This document shows positions 15,813 through 20,328 of a stretch of 20,328 nucleotides of DNA, one piece after another (within the stretch, counting starts at the first letter, position 1; the number at the start of each line of letters is the position of its first letter). The notes below the pieces were generated by a model. The model was not told the origin of the DNA, did not search any database, and worked only from the letters and a program-made list of their open reading frames with translations. The position numbers and the translations under genes were made by a program. The stretch is from a virus. The DNA is taken from the IMG/VR virus record IMGVR_UViG_3300029985_000183, positions 1 to 20,328 of that record; one strand, 5' to 3'.

Positions 15813-16429
15813 TATCCTATAAACCTTTTAGTTGAAATTGATTCTATCATTGATGCTGATACTAATGCATAGCCTTCATAATTACTAAAGCTATAATCAT
15901 CCATAGTAACTAAATCACGTTGATTCTTAAATGGATAATAACGATCACTTTTAAGATCAAAAGAAATCATTTGAATAATATTACCTACTTCTAGTTTAGC
16001 ACTCAGATTACTATTCTCATTAATCTTTGGATCCATTGCTACTACTACACCCTCAAATAAATAAGGTAGTGGATTGTCTACTATCTTATGACTTCCATAT
16101 GCAGATGAAGATGGTACATCTACTGCTATTTTTGATATGCTTTTAATTAACAGAGGTTCACTATTTAACTGGTTAGTTACAGTTTTTGCTATCCTAGCGT
16201 GATCCTCTTTAAAAAGTTTAACCACGATATTACCATTAACATAAGACCTATTTTTAATAGGCTCAGGTATATCTGACATTGCCTCAGTTTCCCTATTGTA
16301 TTTTTCTACTTCTTCCTGGGCCAGTTTAAGAGATTCTTGTTCCCTCTCAAATCCATCCTTACTTGTTAAAATAAGTGGAGTGCCACCATTACTTTTTGAC
16401 ATATCACTTACTATTGGTTCATCTTTCAT
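15812..16429 (-). CDS. Unknown protein, C-terminal part possibly GroES-like
   Basis: 205 residues. The N-terminal 60 residues are polar and probably disordered. From about residue 70 there are beta strands (NGNIVVKLF, LLIKSISKIAVD), then LFEGVVVAMDPKIN, a segment SAKLEVGNIIQMISFDL, and EGYALVSASMIESI near the end. The order G(I/V)VVA..P, (V/L)GD-like turn and y.lV....i.aI resembles the Cpn10/GroES fold found in some phages, where the co-chaperonin assists capsid protein folding. The match is weak: the loop is not clear and the GD is replaced by GN. It overlaps neighbours by 4 nt and 1 nt. The function is tentative. Confidence 0.35.
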   Translation of the reverse strand: MKDEPIVSDMSKSNGGTPLILTSKDGFEREQESLKLAQEEVEKYNRETEAMSDIPEPIKNRSYVNGNIVVKLFKEDHARIAKTVTNQLNSEPLLIKSISKIAVDVPSSSAYGSHKIVDNPLPYLFEGVVVAMDPKINENSNLSAKLEVGNIIQMISFDLKSDRYYPFKNQRDLVTMDDYSFSNYEGYALVSASMIESISTKRFIG

Positions 16430-16737
16430 TTCTTTCTTTTTCGTTTTTGTTTATAAGTTGCTACTACTTTGTACCATTCTTTTGCTTTATCTAATGCATT
16501 AATTGCTTTAGTGCTATCTTGTTTCTTTGCTACTGCTCGTGTTAATGGGTAATCTATTAAGCCTTTTAGTTTGTATGGTATTATACCAAAGGTGCCAAAA
16601 TGATTATCTAGGATTGCAGGATATGTACCTTCAGCTAAGTTCTTTCTTATCCACCAATACTTATGGTCAATACAATGTTTAACTATATTAATGGGTACCC
16701 CTAACTTCTCTGCTACCTTCTGGTAAATTTCTTCCAT
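16426..16737 (-). CDS. HU/IHF-like DNA-binding protein
   Basis: 103 residues. The N-terminal helices (EEIYQKVAEKLGVPINIVKH), aromatic helix (YWWIRKNLAEG) and short strand with a FGTFG turn at about 47-51 reproduce the start of HU/IHF subunits. The beta-arm is short, and a basic helical tail ends in KQKRKRKK. crAss-like phages carry IHF-like genes near the virion cluster. The likely role is DNA bending for replication, packaging or transcription. The start at 16737 overlaps the preceding gene by 50 nt, which is long for this genome. The HU pattern at the very N-terminus argues for this start. Confidence 0.5.
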   Translation of the reverse strand: MEEIYQKVAEKLGVPINIVKHCIDHKYWWIRKNLAEGTYPAILDNHFGTFGIIPYKLKGLIDYPLTRAVAKKQDSTKAINALDKAKEWYKVVATYKQKRKRKK

Positions 16738-16873
16738 TTAGCTTATTCAGCACTTCGTCTTTATCATTATTCCTTAGTCCGGCGAGTATAATTCTAGCTT
16801 CTACTAAAGATATTTTAGATCCGTCTTCTCTATATAACCCGTCAGTCTTTAGTTCTATAAGATTTTTATTCAT
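16688..16873 (-). CDS. Small protein of unknown function
   Basis: 61 residues, charged and helical in the middle (SLVEARIILAGLRNNDKDEV). The start MNKNLIELKTDGLYREDGS reads as a natural protein. It overlaps the HU/IHF-like gene by 50 nt in a different frame, so its C-terminal residues are encoded by the same bases as the HU N-terminus. The overlap makes its C-terminus the less certain part. No family recognised. Confidence 0.35.
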   Translation of the reverse strand: MNKNLIELKTDGLYREDGSKISLVEARIILAGLRNNDKDEVLNKLNGRNLPEGSREVRGTH

Positions 16874-16939
16874 TCGATTTAGCTTTTGGTATATGTTCTA
16901 TACATATAGTTAAAGGTCTTTGTTAATTAAGTTCTTCCA

Positions 16940-17158
16940 TCAAATAAACTCTATGAGGTTTTCTTCTGTTGGTTTAATATGAACCATATATCCTGCATAT
17001 ACCGGTATCTCTTCATCTGGTGGTATATCATGAATTGTCTTTAGCAGTAAATAAGTATCTCTACCAAGAACAATATAGGTTGGGCGCTTACCTTTTTCTT
17101 CTACGAAAGCTTTAATACCCAACTCTATATCATCTTTAAGAGTTGTTATGTTTGTCAT
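16940..17158 (-). CDS. Small unknown protein
   Basis: 72 residues, compact alpha/beta: a first helix (DIELGIKAFVEEKGKRP), strand YIVLG, helix RDTYLLLKTIH, then PPDEEIPVYAGYMVHIKP as strands. It resembles small phage proteins of unknown function that share a helix-strand-helix-strand layout with the core of capsid-type folds, but this is only a visual impression. It overlaps the winged-helix gene by 4 nt (ATGA) and is followed by a 66-nt gap. Confidence 0.5.
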   Translation of the reverse strand: MTNITTLKDDIELGIKAFVEEKGKRPTYIVLGRDTYLLLKTIHDIPPDEEIPVYAGYMVHIKPTEENLIEFI

Positions 17159-17574
17159 TTTACTTGTTCTTCTATTGTGAAATTAAATACATAATCAAAC
17201 TCAAACTTCTGATCCTTGGCTAAGTTATCCTTTATTACCCGCCTAAGTACCTGAATCTCTTTAGGAAAGCTTAGTAAGCTATCCTCATCTTCTATTAATA
17301 TTCCCTTAGTTATAATAGAGGATCTTAAATTATATAACGCTGACCTAGTTACTTTTAGTTCTTTAGCTAGCTCAAAATTCTTTGATTGATAATTCTTACT
17401 CTTCTTTTTATCAAGAAAGTACTCCATAGGCTTACTACAGATTATTGAGATTAGCTGAATCTCATGGCCTGTTAGCCTAAACTTCTTTAACCTTCTGATA
17501 TTCATTACATTAAAATAGAACTTATAAAATTCGTATTCTGATGATATGAATTGATCATTTATTTGTTTCTTCAT
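17155..17574 (-). CDS. Putative winged-helix DNA-binding regulator, first gene of the minus block
   Basis: 139 residues. After an N-terminal helical region with YKFYFNV and a basic stretch (IRRLKKFRL) there is a helix-turn-helix-like segment at about 66-93 (NFELAKELKVTRSALYNLRS followed by IITKGIL), as in winged-helix or MarR-like regulators. The next stretch (LSFPKEIQVL) could form the wing. It is the promoter-proximal gene of the long virion block, so it could control late transcription. This is inference from position. The start at 17574 is preceded by AGTAACA and TATAAT. Confidence 0.5.
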   Translation of the reverse strand: MKKQINDQFISSEYEFYKFYFNVMNIRRLKKFRLTGHEIQLISIICSKPMEYFLDKKKSKNYQSKNFELAKELKVTRSALYNLRSSIITKGILIEDEDSLLSFPKEIQVLRRVIKDNLAKDQKFEFDYVFNFTIEEQVK

Positions 17575-17581
17575 TGTTACT

Positions 17582-17587
17582 ATTATA
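17582..17587 (-). promoter_or_regulatory. Possible -10 box (TATAAT) for the minus block
   Basis: On the minus strand TATAAT lies 7 nt upstream of the first ATG of the block. No matching -35 element at normal spacing was found. If used it would give an almost leaderless message, so it may be a chance match in AT-rich sequence. Confidence 0.2.
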
Positions 17588-18098
17588 CAATATCTCCCCT
17601 CACTTCAGTGACTTTTGACAACCAATTACTTGATTGCGATTTTAACTTACTAACTTATCCTCTGCCGTTTTAAGCCTTCCAGTAGCACCGGTAATCTAAC
17701 TGCTACCCCAGAGTATTCATTCTTGTAAGTCATTTTTGTTAGCTAGAGGGGACAACACCATAATGTCTATTTGACTAGGCCAACCCTCTGTCTAGGCTTC
17801 TATCTATCCCTCTGGGACCCTCAAAGCCGGTAACTATTAAGCTGCTAACGGATACAAAGATAAGCAAAATAAAGGATCCATGTAGCTTTAAGTATAGTTT
17901 TAGCGTACTAAATAATGTAAGTAGTTGATAGTCAATGAGAATGATTTCAAAGAATATTTTTTGTAAAGTAACAGGTTTACTTTCCTACTGGAATGGTAAA
18001 TATATTGCTTGACTATATAAGGCTATGAGCTTATAATGGGCCTATATTAGGTTATAGGCTTATGGTTGGCGAGGGCACTTTTGAAAGCCGGTATAGGT

Positions 18099-18133
18099 TA
18101 TAGTTAAAAAAATTTTTTAAAATTTTATTAAAT
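18099..18133. other. A/T tract
   Basis: After TATAGTT comes a run of only A and T containing A7T6 followed by A4T4. It is strongly bendable and easily melted. It lies inside the divergent region, between hairpins, so it could be a DNA unwinding element, an UP-like promoter element, or a bidirectional termination tract. The sequence does not decide among these. Confidence 0.3.
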
Positions 18134-18179
18134 GGGCTTACTAGTACTGGTGTTGGTACTTTTATTGTTACTGGCATAG

Positions 18180-18237
18180 GTACCTGGCATCAAACCTACC
18201 CCCCTACCTAATGCTGTCTTCTTGGTGCCTGGGGTAC
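18180..18237 (+). other. Two-part hairpin with C-rich loop
   Basis: GTACC (18180-18184) pairs with GGTAC (18233-18237). After a small internal loop GGCATCAA (18186-18193) pairs with TTGGTGCC (18222-18229, one G-U). The 28-nt loop contains a run of six C. It lies about 85 nt before the first plus-strand gene and could be a leader structure or attenuator. No T-run follows, so it is not a standard terminator. Confidence 0.4.
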
Positions 18238-18292
18238 ATGAGGGTCTTTCTAAGTCTACTTTGGACTTTTGAATGTGAACAATCCCCAGGAT

Positions 18293-18320
18293 TATAGTTC
18301 ATCAGTAAAACTCACAGATC
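18293..18320 (+). promoter_or_regulatory. TATAGTT plus AAAACTCAC leader before the 150-residue gene
   Basis: TATAGTT (18293-18299) is followed by AGTAAAACTCACAGATC and the ATG at 18321. The AAAAC..CTCAC block recurs right before the plus-strand starts at 19939 and 20272. TTTTG lies 21 nt upstream of TATAGTT, which loosely fits the Bacteroidota -33/-7 arrangement, but the other copies lack it. It may be a promoter with short leader or a translation leader. Confidence 0.35.
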
Positions 18321-18773
18321 ATGGTCACAGCCAAAAAAGAAGCTACTGAAGTAGCTCAAGTATCATCAGTTAGTACAACCTTTGGCAGCATGTTTACCAC
18401 TGCCAGAGATGATAATTCCTTCGATGTTAAGGTAATGCTACTTAAGGTAGAGAATGCCTTTGACACCAAGAAGGACGGTAGCCAGCGTAATGCTAAATCA
18501 GCAGATACTGTTCTGTCTATCAAAGATAGTGCAGGTAAATTGTTAAGGCCATTCTGCTATAGGAGCAGTGTATTTGGTCAAGGCATTCCTGCTTTGCCTG
18601 GTAGTGGTTTACCGGTAGTATGCACATTCATACCTCAAGAGGGTATTAATCCTATTACTAAAGTGGCATATGATCCTAAGCTTATTGGCTTAAGGGTTGA
18701 TATTGAAGCCATCCAAGAGGAAGTTATGCGTAAGCTTAACTCATTGAAAGGCTCTTTAGTAGCAACAATGTAA
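18321..18773 (+). CDS. Unidentified 150-residue protein, first plus-strand gene
   Basis: The protein starts MVTAKKEATEVAQVSS (flexible), then has beta-rich sequence (FDVKVMLLKVENAFDTKKDG, DTVLSIKDSAGKLLRPF), a Gly/Pro-rich middle (GQGIPALPGSGLPVV), and a C-terminal helix (EAIQEEVMRKLNSLKGS). There is no signal peptide or enzyme motif. An OB-fold or other small beta protein is possible but not shown. About 26 of 151 codons end in C (GCC, ACC, GGC, TTC), more than in most neighbours, which fits strong expression or a different origin. It is flanked by two structured non-coding regions. The stop is TAA followed directly by TAG. Confidence 0.65.
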   Translation: MVTAKKEATEVAQVSSVSTTFGSMFTTARDDNSFDVKVMLLKVENAFDTKKDGSQRNAKSADTVLSIKDSAGKLLRPFCYRSSVFGQGIPALPGSGLPVVCTFIPQEGINPITKVAYDPKLIGLRVDIEAIQEEVMRKLNSLKGSLVATM

Positions 18774-18780
18774 TAGTGGT

Positions 18781-18815
18781 TGGAGGGAGTTGCAGCTTAG
18801 GCTGTGCTCCCTTCA
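18781..18815 (+). terminator. Stem-loop after the 150-residue gene
   Basis: TGGAGGGAG (18781-18789) pairs with CTCCCTTCA (18807-18815), containing one G-U. Within it CAGC (18793-18796) pairs with GCTG (18801-18804) around TTAG. CTTCTTATTT follows, T-rich but not a strong U-run. It could end the message of the preceding gene or be a 5' element of the RNA domain that follows. Confidence 0.4.
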
Positions 18816-18947
18816 CTTCTTATTTGGTCCTAGCCAGGAATATCCATTACTGGTTATTGATGCAGAGGGATGTGTATACATATAGTTAATTGGCATCTCT
18901 CTAAATGACGTACAACGAATGTTACCTTATAGTTATAAAACAAAGTC

Positions 18948-19118
18948 TTAGGGCTACTGCAAGGGTTAATTGATAGTTCTTGTATCTTAGCTACACATCT
19001 AACTGATTGATGCAAAAGAATATCCTATCATAAGCATAGATTCTCTGTGAAGGGGTGAGTATTGACGAATACTACTTGACAGATAAAGACTCCATGTTAG
19101 CACTTGCAGTAGCTTTAA
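18948..19118 (+). other. Long-range helix domain of the candidate RNA
   Basis: 18948-18963 pairs with 19103-19118 without interruption (16 bp, two G-U). After one G-A mismatch 18965-18970 pairs with 19096-19101 (6 pairs, two G-U). After an internal loop 18975-18987 pairs with 19081-19091 with single-base bulges (about 11 pairs). The enclosed part holds hairpins 18996-18999/19009-19012, 19017-19021 plus 19025-19028 with 19036-19044, and 19058-19063/19068-19073 (AGTATT/AATACT). Confidence 0.55.
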
Positions 19119-19166
19119 TCTATATCTTGAAACCTGACAAGCTTTAAATGTAAAATAAAGTATATG

Positions 19167-19249
19167 GAGCAGAGTACAGCACAAGGCTGGTTGTGATTAC
19201 TATATCCAGAAGTCGAGGACAGCCAACCTCAAGATAGTAATAGCTGCTC
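19167..19249 (+). other. Three-way junction with complementary hairpin loops (kissing loop)
   Basis: Closing helix GAGCAG (19167-19172) with CTGCTC (19244-19249). Hairpin CACAA (19180-19184) with TTGTG (19191-19195), loop GGCTGG. It abuts helix ATTACTAT (19196-19203) with ATAGTAAT (19234-19241), which carries GAGG (19215-19218) with CCTC (19227-19230), loop ACAGCCAA. GGCTG in the first loop is fully complementary to CAGCC in the second. The layout is like that of riboswitch-type three-way junctions with loop-loop contacts. Confidence 0.5.
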
Positions 19250-19257
19250 TTATCCCT

Positions 19258-19380
19258 CTTCAGTACAATAACATTAAACTTCTGCTACTAGGATATAAAT
19301 AGGTTCAAGGTACATGCACCTCTATTTAGATTCCTAGTAGCTCTTGTTTAACTGCTAATGCATAAGTATTAGTACTTGAG
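19258..19380 (+). other. Rod-like hairpin domain of the candidate RNA
   Basis: An outer helix joins 19258-19266 and 19372-19380 (eight pairs, one C-T mismatch). Inside, TTAAAC (19274-19279) pairs with GTTTAA (19346-19351), then comes a symmetric 4x4 pyrimidine internal loop. GCTACTAGG (19284-19292) pairs with CCTAGTAGC (19333-19341), TAAATA (19296-19301) with TATTTA (19323-19328), and GGT (19302-19304) with ACC (19318-19320). Confidence 0.5.
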
Positions 19381-19401
19381 TAGATCTTCATTAACACTCA
19401 C

Positions 19402-19435
19402 CATTATAGTTAGCTTTGGCAGAAGGAACTAAATG
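19402..19435 (+). other. Hairpin containing a TATAGTT copy
   Basis: CATT-A-TAGTT (19402-19411, bulged A at 19406) pairs with AACTAAATG (19427-19435), then CTT with AAG around a TGGCAG loop. The TATAGTT copy at 19405 is mostly inside this helix. Confidence 0.4.
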
Positions 19436-19462
19436 ACAATAAAGAATCTGTCAAGTATAATA

Positions 19463-19532
19463 TGAACTATCTTTTTGAGCATAAAGTAAACTATGCACAA
19501 GTAAGTATGAGCAGCGAATGCTCTATAGTTCA
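19463..19532 (+). other. Three-way junction of the candidate RNA
   Basis: TGAACTAT (19463-19470) pairs with ATAGTTCA (19525-19532). Within are TTG.GCATA (19475-19483) with TATGC.CAA (19492-19500) and GAGCA (19509-19513) with TGCTC (19519-19523), loop GCGAA. Confidence 0.45.
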
Positions 19533-19618
19533 CCAACCACTGGAGCAACTAACTGTTTACAGATTAGTATATAAGACTCCAGTAACTTATTATTTATTTA
19601 ACATTTAAAGCTTTAGAT

Positions 19619-19807
19619 ATGCAAGATCCATTTGAAGAAGAGATGAAGAAGAGTATGGAGCAAAGATTATCTGAAGAGATAGCTGAGCTTAGAGCTACTA
19701 TTGATTCTCTTGAGGATAAGATAGGAGATCTTAAAGCTGAAGTGTTTGTACTTACTGGAAGAATGAATAGTGTAGAAAGAAGATCTGGAGTTAATTATCT
19801 AGACTAA
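19619..19807 (+). CDS. Small coiled-coil protein
   Basis: 62 residues, acidic and almost wholly helical. Heptad-like spacing of Leu/Ile/Val runs from about residue 12 to 52 (LSEEIAELRATIDSLEDKIG, then LKAEVFVLTGRMNSVE), predicting a parallel coiled-coil dimer or trimer. There is no membrane segment or DNA-binding motif. It begins 36 nt after the last helix of the candidate RNA and lacks the AAAAC..CTCAC leader of its neighbours, so it might be expressed from the same transcript as the RNA. Function unknown. Confidence 0.55.
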   Translation: MQDPFEEEMKKSMEQRLSEEIAELRATIDSLEDKIGDLKAEVFVLTGRMNSVERRSGVNYLD

Positions 19808-19844
19808 ATTTTACTTGAAATAATAAACTGTAAGTGAGTGGTGG

Positions 19845-19872
19845 TAAGGGTTCCAGGCATATATTCCCCTTA
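19845..19872 (+). terminator. Weak hairpin after the coiled-coil gene
   Basis: TAAGGG (19845-19850) pairs with CCCTTA (19867-19872), loop of 16 nt, followed by TTCCTCT. It has six pairs and no real U-run. It may be a terminator or chance. Confidence 0.25.
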
Positions 19873-19918
19873 TTCCTCTAAAAGCTCAAACACAAAACAA
19901 GAATAGGTCTACATACAT

Positions 19919-19938
19919 TATAGTTAAAACCCCTCACC
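19919..19938 (+). promoter_or_regulatory. TATAGTT plus AAAAC..CTCAC leader before the 99-residue gene
   Basis: TATAGTT (19919-19925) runs directly into AAAACCCCTCACC and the ATG. This is the most compact version of the shared early-gene leader. No TTTG box lies at the Bacteroidota -33 distance. Confidence 0.35.
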
Positions 19939-20238
19939 ATGACAAAACTTCAAATACTCAGAAAGACTAGGAAAGCATACAATGATATGCTTGAGAAGCA
20001 TAAGAAGTCTTCTTATAATAGATTTAATGATGCTTTATTCAAAGCTTATATGGATATAGGACTATGTTTGTACATATCCACAGTATTTAAAACAATGGCT
20101 CCATATAAGGAATATTGGTTTGGAGAAGGTTATATTGCTAATGTGCCAGGATTTACTTTTACAAAAAAAGATCTAACTCAATCTATACAGATAAGGATAG
20201 ATCGTTTAGATGTAGAAATAGCAAAGCTACAGATATAA
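19939..20238 (+). CDS. Unidentified small protein
   Basis: 99 residues. Basic helical N-terminus (TKLQILRKTRKAYNDMLEKH), then a Phe/Tyr/Leu-rich middle (FKAYMDIGLCLYISTVFKTM), an aromatic patch (YKEYWFGEGYI), and a C-terminal helix with DLTQSIQIRIDRLDVEIAKL. No signal peptide is present and the hydrophobic part is too broken for a clear membrane helix. Small proteins with this general look are common among early genes of Bacteroidota phages, with unknown function. It has the shared AAAAC..CTCAC leader. Confidence 0.6.
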   Translation: MTKLQILRKTRKAYNDMLEKHKKSSYNRFNDALFKAYMDIGLCLYISTVFKTMAPYKEYWFGEGYIANVPGFTFTKKDLTQSIQIRIDRLDVEIAKLQI

Positions 20239-20245
20239 AATTCAT

Positions 20246-20271
20246 CAATTCATAGTAAAAACTCACAAATA
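20246..20271 (+). promoter_or_regulatory. Third copy of the early leader
   Basis: CATAGTAAAAACTCACAAATA precedes the ATG at 20272. It matches the leader before 18321 in AGTAAAA and ACTCACA, but has CATAGTA where the others have TATAGTT. Confidence 0.3.
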
Positions 20272-20328
20272 ATGAAAACTATTAAATTTAACATTATCTG
20301 GATGAGTATGCAAACTACACTGGATCAA
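20272..20328 (+). CDS. Start of an unidentified gene (3' end outside window)
   Basis: 19 codons of open frame (MKTIKFNIIWMSMQT...) run to the right edge. The start is supported by the shared leader and the 33-nt spacing from the preceding stop. Nothing can be said about function. Confidence 0.5.
   Translation, partial: MKTIKFNIIWMSMQTTLDQ

Larger units (their letters stand above)
17575..18320. promoter_or_regulatory. 746-bp divergent intergenic region with many inverted repeats
   Basis: No convincing coding sequence on either strand. It separates the minus virion block from plus-strand genes, so it should hold promoters for both. By eye it contains 17682-17687/17701-17706 (GTAGCA/TGCTAC), 17832-17845/17882-17899 (a bulged helix of about 14 bp), and 17928-17935/18009-18016 (ATAGTCAA/TTGACTAT). 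Others are 17965-17971/17977-17983 (AAAGTAA/TTACTTT) and 18040-18046/18053-18059 (GCCTATA/TATAGGC), which competes with pairing of 18053-18061 to 18085-18095. The last is 18180-18184 and 18186-18193 with 18222-18229 and 18233-18237. Three TATAGTT heptamers (17893, 18099, 18293) lie on the plus strand. This could be a structured leader RNA, an origin, or both. Confidence 0.5.
18831..19583 (+). ncRNA. Candidate large ornate non-coding RNA (about 750 nt)
   Basis: No plausible coding frame lies in 18774-19618. Hand folding of the plus strand gives consecutive helices: 18831-18837/18850-18856 extended inward to a tetraloop; 18864-18872/18894-18902; a long imperfect hairpin 18948-18987/19081-19118; small hairpins near 19126-19160; the kissing module 19167-19249; domain 19258-19380; hairpin 19402-19435; junction 19463-19532; and 19539-19545/19577-19583. 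At least seven pairs within helices are G-U read on the plus strand and none is A-C, so transcription from this strand is favoured. Size, many-helix layout and phage setting recall GOLLD and ROOL RNAs. I cannot match it to either. Ends are approximate. Confidence 0.55.

Noticed and set aside
17615-17620. TTGACA on the plus strand as a -35 box
   Set aside because: No -10-like sequence at 16-18 nt downstream and no gene start nearby; the host type does not favour this consensus.
17808-17831. Short repeats CCCTCTG and CTAGGC as CRISPR or iteron array
   Set aside because: Only two copies each, irregular spacing, and they are explained at least as well by local inverted repeats.
18999-19184. 61-residue minus-strand open frame in the non-coding region
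   Set aside because: Composition (Cys, Leu, Ser-rich) is not protein-like for this genome. It has no leader and lies across the helices of the candidate RNA.
19300-19320. GGTTCAAGG resembling a tRNA T-loop
   Set aside because: No T-stem pairing, no acceptor or anticodon arm. The bases belong to the rod-like hairpin.

Overview
The window reads as part of the genome of a tailed phage infecting a Bacteroidota host, most likely a crAss-like (Crassvirales-type) or closely similar virus. The reasons are an AT-rich sequence and A-rich translation leaders without clear Shine-Dalgarno motifs. There is a compact one-strand virion cluster in the order small-terminase candidate, large terminase, very large portal, charged scaffold-like protein, about 500-residue major capsid protein and head-tail ring protein, with an HU/IHF-like protein upstream. 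All family names come from reading the proteins by eye; no database search was made.

Minus strand, 17574 down to 1, is one packed transcription block. It opens with a winged-helix regulator and small proteins (one HU/IHF-like, one possibly GroES-like). An exported beta-rich protein, a GH108 endolysin, a glycosyltransferase-like protein and a small HExxH metallopeptidase follow. Then come packaging and head genes: P/Y-rich protein, TerS candidate, TerL, portal, scaffold, MCP, DUF1737-like small protein, unknown virion protein, ring protein, large beta-rich virion protein, two probable capsid fibre/decoration proteins and one gene cut by the window edge. Stops overlap or nearly touch the next start throughout.

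From about 17575 to 18320 lies a non-coding region between divergent blocks, rich in inverted repeats and containing a pure A/T tract. To its right the plus strand carries four small, unrecognised genes (150, 62 and 99 residues, plus one cut by the edge).

The most striking part is the 845-base non-coding stretch 18774-19618 on the plus strand. Hand folding gives nearly back-to-back helices: a 16-bp helix joining parts 140 nt apart, a junction with two hairpins whose loops are complementary over 5 nt (kissing loop), a 78-nt rod and another three-way junction. G-U pairs make sense only if the plus strand is transcribed. This looks like a large ornate phage RNA comparable in size and style to GOLLD and ROOL; whether it belongs to one of those classes or is new cannot be decided here. 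A heptamer TATAGTT is strongly enriched on the plus strand of the whole non-coding and early-gene region. No tRNA, integrase, transposon or CRISPR array was seen.
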